Of a DNA stretch of 5,929 nucleotides, positions 1 to 5,929 are shown one piece after another. Within the stretch, counting starts at the first letter, position 1, and each line of letters begins with the position of its first letter. The stretch comes from JAJTHJ01 sp046316025 (GTDB lineage: Bacteria > Pseudomonadota > Gammaproteobacteria > Burkholderiales > Burkholderiaceae_F): NCBI GenBank assembly GCA_046316025.1, contig JBKCXU010000116.1, positions 1-5,929 on the forward strand. Reading direction: 5' to 3'. Under the pieces are notes generated by a model. That model ran no database searches and had not been told where the DNA came from. It worked only from the letters and a program-made list of their open reading frames with translations. Both the position numbers and the translations under genes were made by a program.

Positions 1-81
1 CACGTGGCGCTGCCGCGCCCGCGCGACCGGCGCACGACTGTGGTGGCTGCCGGCGGTTACGCCGCGGCGGGAGGAGAGTGA
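1..81 (+). CDS. 3' end of an unidentified upstream gene (partial)
   Basis: The frame beginning at base 1 is open from the window edge to a TGA at 79-81. It encodes about 26 residues ending in AAGGYAAAGGE, with mostly G or C at third positions. The TGA lies two bases before the bchP ATG, the usual spacing for neighbours in one operon. In other purple bacteria a pigment-protein assembly transporter of the PucC/LhaA type or the synthase bchG often precedes bchP, but this short tail matches neither recognisably. The second frame is also open, to a TGA at 95-97, and would give a different tail overlapping bchP, so the frame choice is not secure. Only the presence of some upstream co-directional gene is inferred here. 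Confidence 0.35.
   Translation, partial: HVALPRPRDRRTTVVAAGGYAAAGGE
69..76 (+). promoter_or_regulatory. Ribosome binding site of bchP
   Basis: GGGAGGAG is a near-perfect Shine-Dalgarno sequence that ends seven bases before the ATG at 84. It decides the start: the in-frame GTG at 78, which overlaps the upstream stop as GTGA, lies almost on top of the ribosome binding site and is too close to use it well. The site lies inside the last codons of the presumed upstream gene, so the two genes are probably translated from one message. Confidence 0.75.
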
Positions 82-83
82 CG

Positions 84-1274
84 ATGAGCGAGCATGAAGT
101 CTTCGACCCCGTGGTGGTGGGCGGTGGCCCGGCGGGCGCGACCGCGGCGACCGATCTCGCGCGCCGTGGGCGGCGCGTGCTGCTGCTGGACCGCGCCGGG
201 CGGATCAAGCCCTGCGGCGGGGCGATCCCGCCGCGGCTGATCGAGGAGTTCGCCATCCCCGATGCGCTGCTGGTGGCCAAGATCGACAGCGCGCGGATGG
301 TCTCGCCCGCCGACCGCCGCGTGCTGATGCCGATCGACGGCGGCTTCGTCGGCATGGTCGACCGCGAGCAGTTCGACGAATGGCTGCGCAACCGCGCCGC
401 TGCCGTGGGCGCGGTGCGGCGCACCGGGACGTTCGAGCGACTGGAGCAAGCCGCCGACGGCAGCACGCTGATCCACTACCGCGACGCGGAAGACCAGCCC
501 GCCACGGTCGCCGCGCGCAGCGTGGTCGGTGCCGATGGCGCGCGCTCTGCCGTCGCGCGCCAGGCCATCGACGGCGCCGACCGCGTGCCCTGCGTGTTCG
601 CCTACCACGAGATTCTTCGAGCGCCCGAGGCAACCGCGGCCGCGGACTACCACCCGACCCGCTGCGACGTGGTCTACAAAGGCGCCTTGTCGCCCGACTT
701 TTACTCGTGGATCTTTCCGCATGGGCCGACGCTGTCGATCGGCACCGGCAGCGCGCACAAGGGCTTCTCGCTGCGCGACGCGGTCGCCGACCTGCGACGC
801 ACGACGGGGCTGGCGAACTGCGAGACGATCCGCCGTGAAGGCGCGCCGATCCCGCTGAAGCCGCTCGCCCGCTGGGACGACGGTCGCAATCTGGTGCTGG
901 CGGGCGATGCTGCCGGCGTGGTGGCCCCCGCCTCGGGCGAAGGCATCTATTACGCAATGACCGGCGGGCGGCTCGCGGCGGAGGCGGTGGACGAATTTCT
1001 TGCCACCGGCGAGGCGCGCGCGCTGGCCTCGGCGCGCAAGCGCTTCATGAACGCGCATGGCCGGGTGTTCATGGCGCTCGGTATGTTGCAGCGGTTCTGG
1101 TATTCGAGCGACAAACGGCGCGAGCGCTTCGTCGCGCTGTGCCGCGACCCCGACATCCAGTACCTGACCTGGCAGGCGTACATGCACAAGAAACTCGTGC
1201 GCGCCAAGCCGCTGGCGCACCTGCGCATCTTCTTCAAGGACATGGCGCACCTGTTGGGGCTGGCGCGGGTTTGA
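84..1274 (+). CDS. bchP: Geranylgeranyl reductase BchP (bacteriochlorophyll synthesis)
   Basis: This flavoprotein uses NADPH to reduce three double bonds of the geranylgeranyl chain, on bacteriochlorophyll or on the free diphosphate, to give the phytyl tail. It acts late in bacteriochlorophyll synthesis, at or near the membrane. From the ATG at 84 it has 396 residues, the normal size for BchP/ChlP. Visible marks are the N-terminal FAD-binding GGGPAG (residues 13-18) followed by an acidic strand end (LLLDR, 33-37), the family sequence KPCGGAIPP (42-50), the mid-protein GADGARS (149-155), and the second FAD contact LAGDAAGVVAPASGEG (272-287). The C-terminal part, with FWYSSDKRRERFV (338-350) and FFKDMAHL (383-390), is typical of BchP rather than archaeal lipid reductases. 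An upstream GTG at 78 is the alternative start, adding two residues. The gene is intact and sits directly behind an upstream gene, so it is probably in a bch operon. Confidence 0.95.
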   Translation: MSEHEVFDPVVVGGGPAGATAATDLARRGRRVLLLDRAGRIKPCGGAIPPRLIEEFAIPDALLVAKIDSARMVSPADRRVLMPIDGGFVGMVDREQFDEWLRNRAAAVGAVRRTGTFERLEQAADGSTLIHYRDAEDQPATVAARSVVGADGARSAVARQAIDGADRVPCVFAYHEILRAPEATAAADYHPTRCDVVYKGALSPDFYSWIFPHGPTLSIGTGSAHKGFSLRDAVADLRRTTGLANCETIRREGAPIPLKPLARWDDGRNLVLAGDAAGVVAPASGEGIYYAMTGGRLAAEAVDEFLATGEARALASARKRFMNAHGRVFMALGMLQRFWYSSDKRRERFVALCRDPDIQYLTWQAYMHKKLVRAKPLAHLRIFFKDMAHLLGLARV

Positions 1275-1419
1275 CGGCAAGGCAGACAACGGTGCAGCGT
1301 CGTTCCGGCGCCGGCGGTGCGACCATGGCTTGCGCGGGGTTCGAGCAGTTTCCGTTTCCGCGGGAACGAGCTGGATCGCCGCGCTTTCCCGGAGCAAAGC
1401 AAGCCGAGCCGAGCCGCAG
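1275..1419. other. Intergenic gap after bchP with repeat-like sequence
   Basis: This 145-bp gap has no clear terminator. It holds the 10-bp palindrome CCGGCGCCGG (1305-1314), the near-palindrome GTTTCCGCGGGAAC (1354-1367, one mismatch pair) and GCTTT/AAAGC arms (1383-1387 and 1396-1400). The stretch around 1350-1390, with CCGCGGGAAC, CTGGAT and CCGCGCTTTCCCGG, resembles the dispersed repeats of many proteobacteria whose core reads like ATTCCCGCG followed by CTGGAT. On the - strand it would translate as SFPRKRK, a common artefact of such repeats. The likeness is from memory and the copy would be degenerate. Confidence 0.3.
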
Positions 1420-1674
1420 ATGATCTCCGCCGGCCGACTGATCGATCTCGTGCTGCTGCTGGTCGCCGCGGAGTTCGTCGTGCTCGCCTTCTGGCATGCG
1501 CGGGGTGGCCGGGGCATCGCCGCGCGCGACCTGCTGCCCAACCTGCTGGCGGGCGCCGCGCTGCTGCTCGCTGCGCGCAGTGCCTTCACCGGTGCGCCCT
1601 GGCTCTGGACGCTCGGTTGGCTGGCACTGGCCCTCGCTGCGCACACGACCGATATGGCGCGCCGGTGGCGCTGA
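1420..1674 (+). CDS. Small three-helix membrane protein, function unknown
   Basis: The product has 84 residues and is mostly hydrophobic. Three membrane segments are likely: about 7-25 (LIDLVLLLVAAEFVVLAFW), 38-54 (LLPNLLAGAALLLAARS region) and 59-75 (APWLWTLGWLALALAA region). The loop between the first two is basic (HARGGRGIAARD, 26-37) and the C-terminus ends in RRWR, so the positive-inside rule would put both in the cytoplasm, which does not fit an odd number of helices; one segment may be re-entrant or one end may be outside. No catalytic or metal-binding motif is seen. The ATG at 1420 fits where hydrophobic sequence begins, but no good ribosome binding site precedes it; a TTG at 1330 in the same frame would add 30 less plausible residues. 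It follows bchP on the same strand after 145 bp and may be a distal member of the pigment operon. I do not recognise a named family. Confidence 0.7.
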   Translation: MISAGRLIDLVLLLVAAEFVVLAFWHARGGRGIAARDLLPNLLAGAALLLAARSAFTGAPWLWTLGWLALALAAHTTDMARRWR

Positions 1675-1748
1675 AGGCGCGGTGCACGCGCACACGCCGT
1701 CGTTACCCGGCGCCATACTTCGCTCACCAGCCGCCGTTGCGCCTGCCG
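1675..1748. other. Gap before the lipoprotein gene
   Basis: These 74 bp probably carry the start signals of the lipoprotein gene, but I can point to no clear promoter boxes, no Shine-Dalgarno sequence near the ATG at 1749 and no terminator for the gene before. Co-transcription from the upstream genes is possible. Confidence 0.3.
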
Positions 1749-2618
1749 ATGACGACCCACCCCCGCCGTGGCCTCGCGCGCGCGCCCGCGCATCGCGCTG
1801 CCGCAGTCGTGCTCTGCCTGGCGCTGCTCGCCGGTTGCGCGACACAGATCGGCCCGTTACCGGCGGAAGCCGACGGTTTGCCTGGCGGCAAGGCGCTGCT
1901 GCTCCAAAACAAGTCGCTCACGCCGGCCGAAGGCGGGCGCATCGCCCTGGCTGCCGACCTGCTGCCCGGCGACATCCTGTTGACGGCCTCGGCGGCATTC
2001 GTTTCGGTCGGCATCCGCGCACTGACCGTCTCGCCGGTCAGCCACGCCGCGCTCTACGTCGGCAATGGCGAGGTCGCCGAAGCCGTCGGCTCCGGCGTGC
2101 AATTGCGACGGATCGAGACCGTGCTGGCGGAAGAATCGGTCGTGGTCGCCCTGCGCCACCCGGCGCTCGATGCCGCCACCGCCGAGCGCATCGGCGAGTT
2201 TGCGCGTGCCGCCGTCGGGGCTCGCTACGACACCGTCGGCGTACTGCTGCATGCGCCGTTCTCGCTGCAACGGCGCGCCTGCGAGTTGCCCGGGCTCGGC
2301 GCGTTTCTGCGCGAGGCCTGTTTGTCCGCGCTGGCCAGTGTGCAACTGGCCGGCGGCAGCGACGACCGGTTCTTTTGCTCCCAGTTTGTGCTCGCCGCCT
2401 ATGCGGACGCCGGCTTGCCGCTGACGCGGGCGCCACCGCACTGGCTGGCCCCCGGCGACCTGCTGCACATGCGCGCCGGCGATGTTTCGTCGCTGCCGGT
2501 GGAGCAGCGGTTGCAGTACGTCGGTCATCTGAAGATGGCCGACGATGCCTTCGTCCTGCCCGCGCCGGGCCTGCCTCAGCCCACGGCACAGCCCGGCGCG
2601 GCAGCCGCCGCGCAGTAG
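1749..2618 (+). CDS. Lipoprotein with permuted NlpC/P60 (YaeF/YiiX-type) fold
   Basis: The product has 289 residues. It starts with a basic, then hydrophobic signal peptide ending in a lipobox, LLAGC, with Cys30 as the lipidated residue. Ala at +2 suggests sorting to the outer membrane. The body matches the YaeF/YiiX-like papain-fold group (Pfam DUF830/peptidase C92 type). LLPGDILLTAS (71-81) and VSHAALYVGNGEVAEAVG (97-114) carry the candidate catalytic His99 with Glu108 and Glu111 nearby, and FFCSQFVLAAYADAG (208-222) carries the candidate nucleophile Cys210. His before Cys is the order expected for the circularly permuted branch, in contrast to classical NlpC/P60 peptidases. Activity on peptidoglycan, or on amide or acyl bonds of lipids, is possible; the substrate is unknown. 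Cys178 and Cys191 flank an insert and could form a disulfide. The last 20 residues are Pro/Ala-rich and probably disordered. The ATG at 1749 was chosen because the signal peptide begins just after it; it has no good ribosome binding site. It converges with the next gene. Confidence 0.85.
   Translation: MTTHPRRGLARAPAHRAAAVVLCLALLAGCATQIGPLPAEADGLPGGKALLLQNKSLTPAEGGRIALAADLLPGDILLTASAAFVSVGIRALTVSPVSHAALYVGNGEVAEAVGSGVQLRRIETVLAEESVVVALRHPALDAATAERIGEFARAAVGARYDTVGVLLHAPFSLQRRACELPGLGAFLREACLSALASVQLAGGSDDRFFCSQFVLAAYADAGLPLTRAPPHWLAPGDLLHMRAGDVSSLPVEQRLQYVGHLKMADDAFVLPAPGLPQPTAQPGAAAAAQ
2596..2613 (+). repeat. GC-rich inverted repeat at the end of the lipoprotein gene
   Basis: GCGCGGC (2596-2602) and GCCGCGC (2607-2613) form a perfect 7-bp stem with a 4-base loop, AGCC, just before the TAG at 2616-2618. 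It lies within the Ala codons of the tail, so it may be a by-product of their composition. No T run follows, so it is not a standard intrinsic terminator, but such a hairpin at the convergent gene ends could slow polymerase or protect the 3' end. Confidence 0.35.
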
Positions 2619-2646
2619 CTGCGGAACCGAAGGCCGGCGCGCCGCG

Positions 2647-2985
2647 CTACCGGGCCGACAGCGTAGCCGTCAGCACCACCATTTTCATCGCCCCGAGGAC
2701 GCCGTCGACTTCCATGTCCGACAACTCCGCCTCGACCTTGATGCCGGAGGCATGCAGCTCGGTGAGCACCGCTTCGAGTTCGGCACGGGCGGCGAACGCT
2801 TCGGGCGGCGTGTCTGCATCGACCGCCTGTTCCAGCGCCTGCTCCAGCCGATCCACCGCGGCGTTGGCGGCCGGGTGGCCGTCTTGCACCGCCATCCGCA
2901 CCAGCCGCGCGTCGTGCGCCAGCCGGGCGAGGGTGGCTGCCTGTTCGGACGGCGAGGGACCGTCGATGCTTGTATCGCCTCTCAT
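2647..2985 (-). CDS. Small acidic helical protein, function unknown
   Basis: The product has 112 residues, and I do not recognise its family. After a short polar head (MRGDTSIDGPSPSE) it is rich in Ala, Glu and Leu and probably forms three helices at about 14-35, 40-56 and 62-80, with weak heptad character around AVDRLEQALEQAV (43-55). The C-terminal third changes character: GIKVEAELSDMEVDGVLG (81-98) followed by MKMVVLTATLSAR looks like strands or a hydrophobic segment. No signal peptide, cysteine or nucleotide-binding motif is present, so it is probably a soluble cytoplasmic protein. The start is well supported by AAGGAG seven bases upstream of the ATG. It lies on the same strand as the oxidoreductase, 121 bp downstream of it, and converges with the lipoprotein gene 28 bp away. 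Co-transcription with the oxidoreductase is possible but not shown. Confidence 0.75.
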   Translation of the reverse strand: MRGDTSIDGPSPSEQAATLARLAHDARLVRMAVQDGHPAANAAVDRLEQALEQAVDADTPPEAFAARAELEAVLTELHASGIKVEAELSDMEVDGVLGAMKMVVLTATLSAR

Positions 2986-3106
2986 GGGCTTGCTCCTTGC
3001 GGCTTAAAGTCTGCTACCGAAGGTACGCCCTGCACCCGCAAGGGGTTTGGGGTTAGCGCAAGCCAGCCGCACTGCGGATTTGATCGGCGGCAAAGCAATC
3101 CGAAAA
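2986..3106. other. Gap between two - strand genes, with a possible decayed repeat
   Basis: Apart from the ribosome binding site above, this 121-bp gap holds a stretch at about 3027-3060 with CACCCGCAAGGGG and GGGGTTTGGGGTT. On the - strand it would translate as ALTPNPLRVQG, close to the frequent artefact from the CCCCAACCCC-type dispersed intergenic repeats of beta- and gammaproteobacteria. The CCC-GCAA-GGG portion (3035-3044) could form a small hairpin with a GNRA-type loop. TACCGAAGGTA (3015-3025) is another 4-bp stem. No clear promoter or T-tailed terminator is seen. Confidence 0.3.
2993..2998 (-). promoter_or_regulatory. Ribosome binding site of the 112-residue protein gene
   Basis: On the - strand the sequence reads AAGGAG, then seven bases, then ATG (2985-2983). 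This is one of only two strong Shine-Dalgarno sites visible in the window and supports this short gene as truly translated. Confidence 0.75.
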
Positions 3107-5929
3107 TCACGCCGCGCGCAACGGAATCACCTTCGCCGTCTGCTCGCCGCGGAACTTGGCGAGCAGCGCCGTCCATCGCCGCCGCACCGCCGCCAGATGC
3201 CGCGCGCGCACATGGCCGTAGCCGCGAATCTCCTCGGGCAGGCTGGCGAGTTCAACCGCCAGCGCGTGGTTGTCGGTGGCGAGCTTGGCGAGCAGTTCAT
3301 CGACCAATTGCTCATAGTCGGCGATCAGTTGCCGTTCGGTCTTGCGCTCGTCGGTGCGGCCAAAGATGTCGACCGCGGTGCCGCGCAGGAACTTGAGCCT
3401 CGCCAGCACGCCGAAGGCCGTCATCATCCAGGGGCCGAAGCGCATTTTCTTGATCTGACCGGTCACCGGGTCGGGCTTGGCCAGCAGCGGCGGCGCGAGG
3501 TGGAAGTTCAATTTGTAGTCGCCCTCGAACTGCGCGGCGATCTTCTCGCGGAACGCGGGGTCGCTGTGCAGGCGCGCGACTTCGTACTCGTCCTTGATCG
3601 CCAAGAGCTTGAAGTAGTAGCGCGCAACCGCTTCGGCGAGCTTGCTCGCGCCCAGCCGGTCCGACTCCACCTTGCGCACGCGCTCCACCAGCGCGGCGTA
3701 GCGCTGCGCGTAGGCGGCGTTTTGATAATCGGTCAGGAACTCGACGCGCTTGGCGACGATCTCGTCCAGTGTCGAGGCAAAGCGCTTGAACTCCACGACC
3801 TGTGCGGGGAAGGCGGCTTTCTTCACCGACTCCAGGTCGTGCGCGGCCGCGCGGCCCCACTCGAAGGCGCGCAAATTGGCTTCCACCGCCACGCCGTTTA
3901 ATTCGATCGCGCGCGCGAGCGCCGCGTGCGACAGCGGAATCCAGCCGCGCTGCCAGGCAAAGCCGAGTACGAAGGGGTTGGCGTAGATGCCGTCGCCGAG
4001 CAACGCGGTCGCCAGCCCCTGCGCATCGACGAAGACGCAATCCTCGTCGCGGCCCACCGCCTCGCGCAACTGCTGCAACTGGGTGGCGGCGCCGAACTGC
4101 CAGTCCGGGTTGGTCACAAAGTCCGCGGTCGGCGACTCGCTGGTGTTGACCACTGCGCGCGTGCGCCCGCTCTGAATCTTGCCGAGCGCCTCGTTCTGGG
4201 TGCTGACGATCAGGTCGCAGCCCAGCAGCAGGTCGGCCTCGCCCATCGCGATCCTCGTGGCAAAGAGGTTCTCCGGCCGGGTGGCGATGCGCGCGTGCGA
4301 GAACACCGCGCCGCCCTTCTGCGCGAGACCCGCCATGTCGAGCACCGAGAGCGCGCGACCTTCGATATGCGCGGCCATGCCGAGCAACTGGCCGATGGTG
4401 ACGACGCCCGTGCCGCCCACGCCGGTGATCAGGATGTCGTAGCTGCCCTGCTGCGGCAGCGCTGCCAATTGCGGCTGCGGCAATGCCGGCAGAGTGGCGC
4501 CAGCGGCCGAGGCCGCGCCTTTGCGCAGCTTGCCGCCTTCGACGGTGACGAAGCTCGGGCAAAAGCCTTTCAGGCAGGAGAAGTCCTTGTTGCAGGTGGA
4601 CTGGTTGATCTTGCGCTTGCGGCCGAACTCGGTTTCCAGCGGCTCGACCGACAGGCAGTTGGACTGCACCGAACAGTCGCCGCAGCCTTCGCACACGAGC
4701 TCGTTGATGATCGTGCGGCGCGGCGGATCGGGGAAGACCACCTTGTCCGGCTTGTTCTGCTTGCGGCGGCGGCGCTTTTCTGACGCGCAGGTCTGGTCGT
4801 AGATCAGCACCGACACGCCGGGGTACTCGCGCAGTTCGCGCTGCACGGCGTCCAGATGGTCGCGGTGGTGCACGGTCACGCCGGCGGCGAGCGTCCAGGC
4901 ATTGCCGGTCGCGCCCTTGCCGTTGGTGGCGGAGTGGTCGAGTTCGCTCGTCGCGTCGTACTTGCCCGGCTCATCGGTGACGATGACGATCTTGCCCACG
5001 CCCTCGGCCGCCATCTGCTGGGTGATCTGCGGCACGGTCAACTGGCCGTCCACGGTCTGCCCGCCCGTCATCGCCACCGCGTCGTTGAAGAGAATCTTGT
5101 AGGTGATCGGCACCTTGGCCGCCACGGCGGCGCGCACCGCCAGATAGCCGGAGTGGAAGTAGGTGCCGTCGCCCAGATTGGCGAAGACGTGCTTTTCTTC
5201 GGTGAACGGAGCCTGCCCGATCCAGGGCACGCCTTCGCCGCCCATCTGCGTAAAGGTCGCGGTGTCGCGGTCCATCCACACGACCATGTAGTGGCAGCCA
5301 ATGCCGGCCACCGCGCGCGAGCCTTCCGGTACGCGGGTCGAGGTGTTGTGCGGGCAACCCGAGCAGAAATACGGCTTTCGCTCGACCGTCAGCCGCGGTT
5401 GTGCGAGTGCGCGCTCCTTGGCTTCGATTACCGCGAGCCGAGCGGCGATGCGCGCGCGCACCTCGGCCGGCAGTTCCAGCTTTGTGAGGCGCGTGGCGAT
5501 CGCTTTGGCGACGATCGCCGGCGAGAACTCGTAGTGCGCCGGCAGGATCCAGTTGCCTTGCGGCACCGCCCATTCGCCGCCGTCTTTTTCGTCGAACTTG
5601 CCGATCACGCGCGGGATGCGCTGGTGACTGCCGATCCAGGAGAAGAGCTCCTCCTTGAACTGGTACTCGATCAATTGCCGCTTTTCTTCGACGACGAGGA
5701 TTTCTTCCAGCCTCTCGGCAAAGCCGCGGATCGTCTGCGCTTCCAGCGGCCAGACCATCCCGCACTTGAAGACGCGCACGCCGATGTCGCGGCAAGTGTC
5801 TTCGTCCAGGCCGAGGTCGGCGAGCGCCTGCCGCATGTCGAGGTAGGCCTTGCCGCTGGCGACGATGCCAAAGCGCGCATGCGGCGATTCGATCACCGTG
5901 TGGTTGAGCTTGTTGGCGCGGCAGTAGGC
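3107..5929 (-). CDS. Indolepyruvate ferredoxin oxidoreductase, long fused form (5' end missing)
   Basis: This enzyme family oxidatively decarboxylates aryl-2-oxoacids such as indolepyruvate to the aryl-acetyl-CoA, passing electrons to ferredoxin, in aromatic amino-acid breakdown. The frame stays open to the window edge (AYCRANKLNHT precedes codon 5896), so 940 residues are visible; the family has roughly 1,150-1,200, so the first 200 or so, holding the pyrimidine-binding domain, lie outside. Counting from codon 5896: FCSGCPHNTST (177-187) and GIGCHYMVVW (198-207); the thiamine diphosphate/Mg motif GDGTYFHSG (242-250) to NDAVAMTGG (271-279); an iron-sulfur region with Cys402, 405, 408, 414, 435, 441 and 446; a gamma-type domain beginning TGVGGTGVVT (491-500), with LDMAGLAQKGGAVFSH (519-534); and a C-terminal extension from about 700 typical of the long bacterial version (DUF6537 type). 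The IorA- and IorB-like parts are fused in one chain. It appears intact within the window. The true substrate cannot be told from sequence; another branched or aromatic 2-oxoacid is possible. Confidence 0.93.
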   Translation of the reverse strand, partial: AYCRANKLNHTVIESPHARFGIVASGKAYLDMRQALADLGLDEDTCRDIGVRVFKCGMVWPLEAQTIRGFAERLEEILVVEEKRQLIEYQFKEELFSWIGSHQRIPRVIGKFDEKDGGEWAVPQGNWILPAHYEFSPAIVAKAIATRLTKLELPAEVRARIAARLAVIEAKERALAQPRLTVERKPYFCSGCPHNTSTRVPEGSRAVAGIGCHYMVVWMDRDTATFTQMGGEGVPWIGQAPFTEEKHVFANLGDGTYFHSGYLAVRAAVAAKVPITYKILFNDAVAMTGGQTVDGQLTVPQITQQMAAEGVGKIVIVTDEPGKYDATSELDHSATNGKGATGNAWTLAAGVTVHHRDHLDAVQRELREYPGVSVLIYDQTCASEKRRRRKQNKPDKVVFPDPPRRTIINELVCEGCGDCSVQSNCLSVEPLETEFGRKRKINQSTCNKDFSCLKGFCPSFVTVEGGKLRKGAASAAGATLPALPQPQLAALPQQGSYDILITGVGGTGVVTIGQLLGMAAHIEGRALSVLDMAGLAQKGGAVFSHARIATRPENLFATRIAMGEADLLLGCDLIVSTQNEALGKIQSGRTRAVVNTSESPTADFVTNPDWQFGAATQLQQLREAVGRDEDCVFVDAQGLATALLGDGIYANPFVLGFAWQRGWIPLSHAALARAIELNGVAVEANLRAFEWGRAAAHDLESVKKAAFPAQVVEFKRFASTLDEIVAKRVEFLTDYQNAAYAQRYAALVERVRKVESDRLGASKLAEAVARYYFKLLAIKDEYEVARLHSDPAFREKIAAQFEGDYKLNFHLAPPLLAKPDPVTGQIKKMRFGPWMMTAFGVLARLKFLRGTAVDIFGRTDERKTERQLIADYEQLVDELLAKLATDNHALAVELASLPEEIRGYGHVRARHLAAVRRRWTALLAKFRGEQTAKVIPLRAA

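Noticed and set aside
1317..1748. N-terminal extension of the lipoprotein frame upstream of 1749
   Set aside because: The extension would bury the signal peptide and lipobox more than 140 residues inside the protein and overlaps the small membrane gene in another frame.
57..1793. A 578-codon open frame on the - strand, opposite bchP and the small membrane gene
   Set aside because: It lies antisense to a secure bchP, runs through two genes and two gaps without a change in character, and its product is Arg/Ala/His-rich with no domain. Long antisense frames of this kind are expected at this GC content.
2636..2643. GGCGCGCC palindrome between the convergent gene ends, as a terminator
   Set aside because: It has no loop and no T run, and such 8-bp palindromes are common at this base composition.
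1496..3007. A 503-codon + strand frame across the lipoprotein and the 112-residue gene
   Set aside because: It is Arg-rich, overlaps two better supported genes and crosses their convergent ends; it is a composition shadow.
3041..3054. Possible G-quadruplex from GGGGTTTGGGG
   Set aside because: Only two G runs are present; four are needed.
3312..4694. A 460-codon - strand frame inside the oxidoreductase
   Set aside because: It is the same strand read out of frame through a protein with secure family motifs; the product is Arg-rich and featureless.
3926..4783. A 285-codon + strand frame opposite the oxidoreductase
   Set aside because: It is antisense to the iron-sulfur and gamma domains, with no recognisable motif or ribosome binding site.

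Overview
The window (5,929 bp, strongly GC-rich, third codon positions almost all G or C) looks like the edge of a photosynthesis gene cluster in a phototrophic purple proteobacterium. The clearest marker is bchP at the left end, whose product makes the phytyl tail of bacteriochlorophyll. A betaproteobacterium is my best guess, from general resemblance of the proteins only; this is inference.

Layout. On the + strand: the last codons of an unidentified upstream gene (about 1-81), bchP (84-1274), an 84-residue three-helix membrane protein of unknown function (1420-1674), and a lipoprotein with a permuted papain-like (NlpC/P60, YaeF/YiiX type) fold (1749-2618). This strand then meets two genes on the - strand: a 112-residue acidic helical protein that I do not recognise (2985-2647) and, further right, the 3' four fifths or so of a long fused indolepyruvate ferredoxin oxidoreductase (3107 to beyond 5929; its 5' end is outside the window). 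The convergent point is the 28 bp between 2618 and 2647.

How the genes relate. bchP is tightly coupled to whatever lies upstream and probably belongs to a bacteriochlorophyll operon. The small membrane gene could be a distal member of that operon, but a 145-bp gap with a weak start context leaves this open. The lipoprotein, the 112-residue protein and the oxidoreductase have no known link to photosynthesis. The likeliest reading is that the pigment cluster ends between bchP and 1749 and general cell-envelope and amino-acid metabolism genes follow.

No RNA gene, CRISPR array, insertion sequence or phage gene was seen. No gap between genes exceeds about 150 bp. Two gaps (1275-1419 and 2986-3106) hold sequence that resembles decayed dispersed intergenic repeats. 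I found no convincing new multi-gene system; the most open questions are the two small unrecognised proteins.
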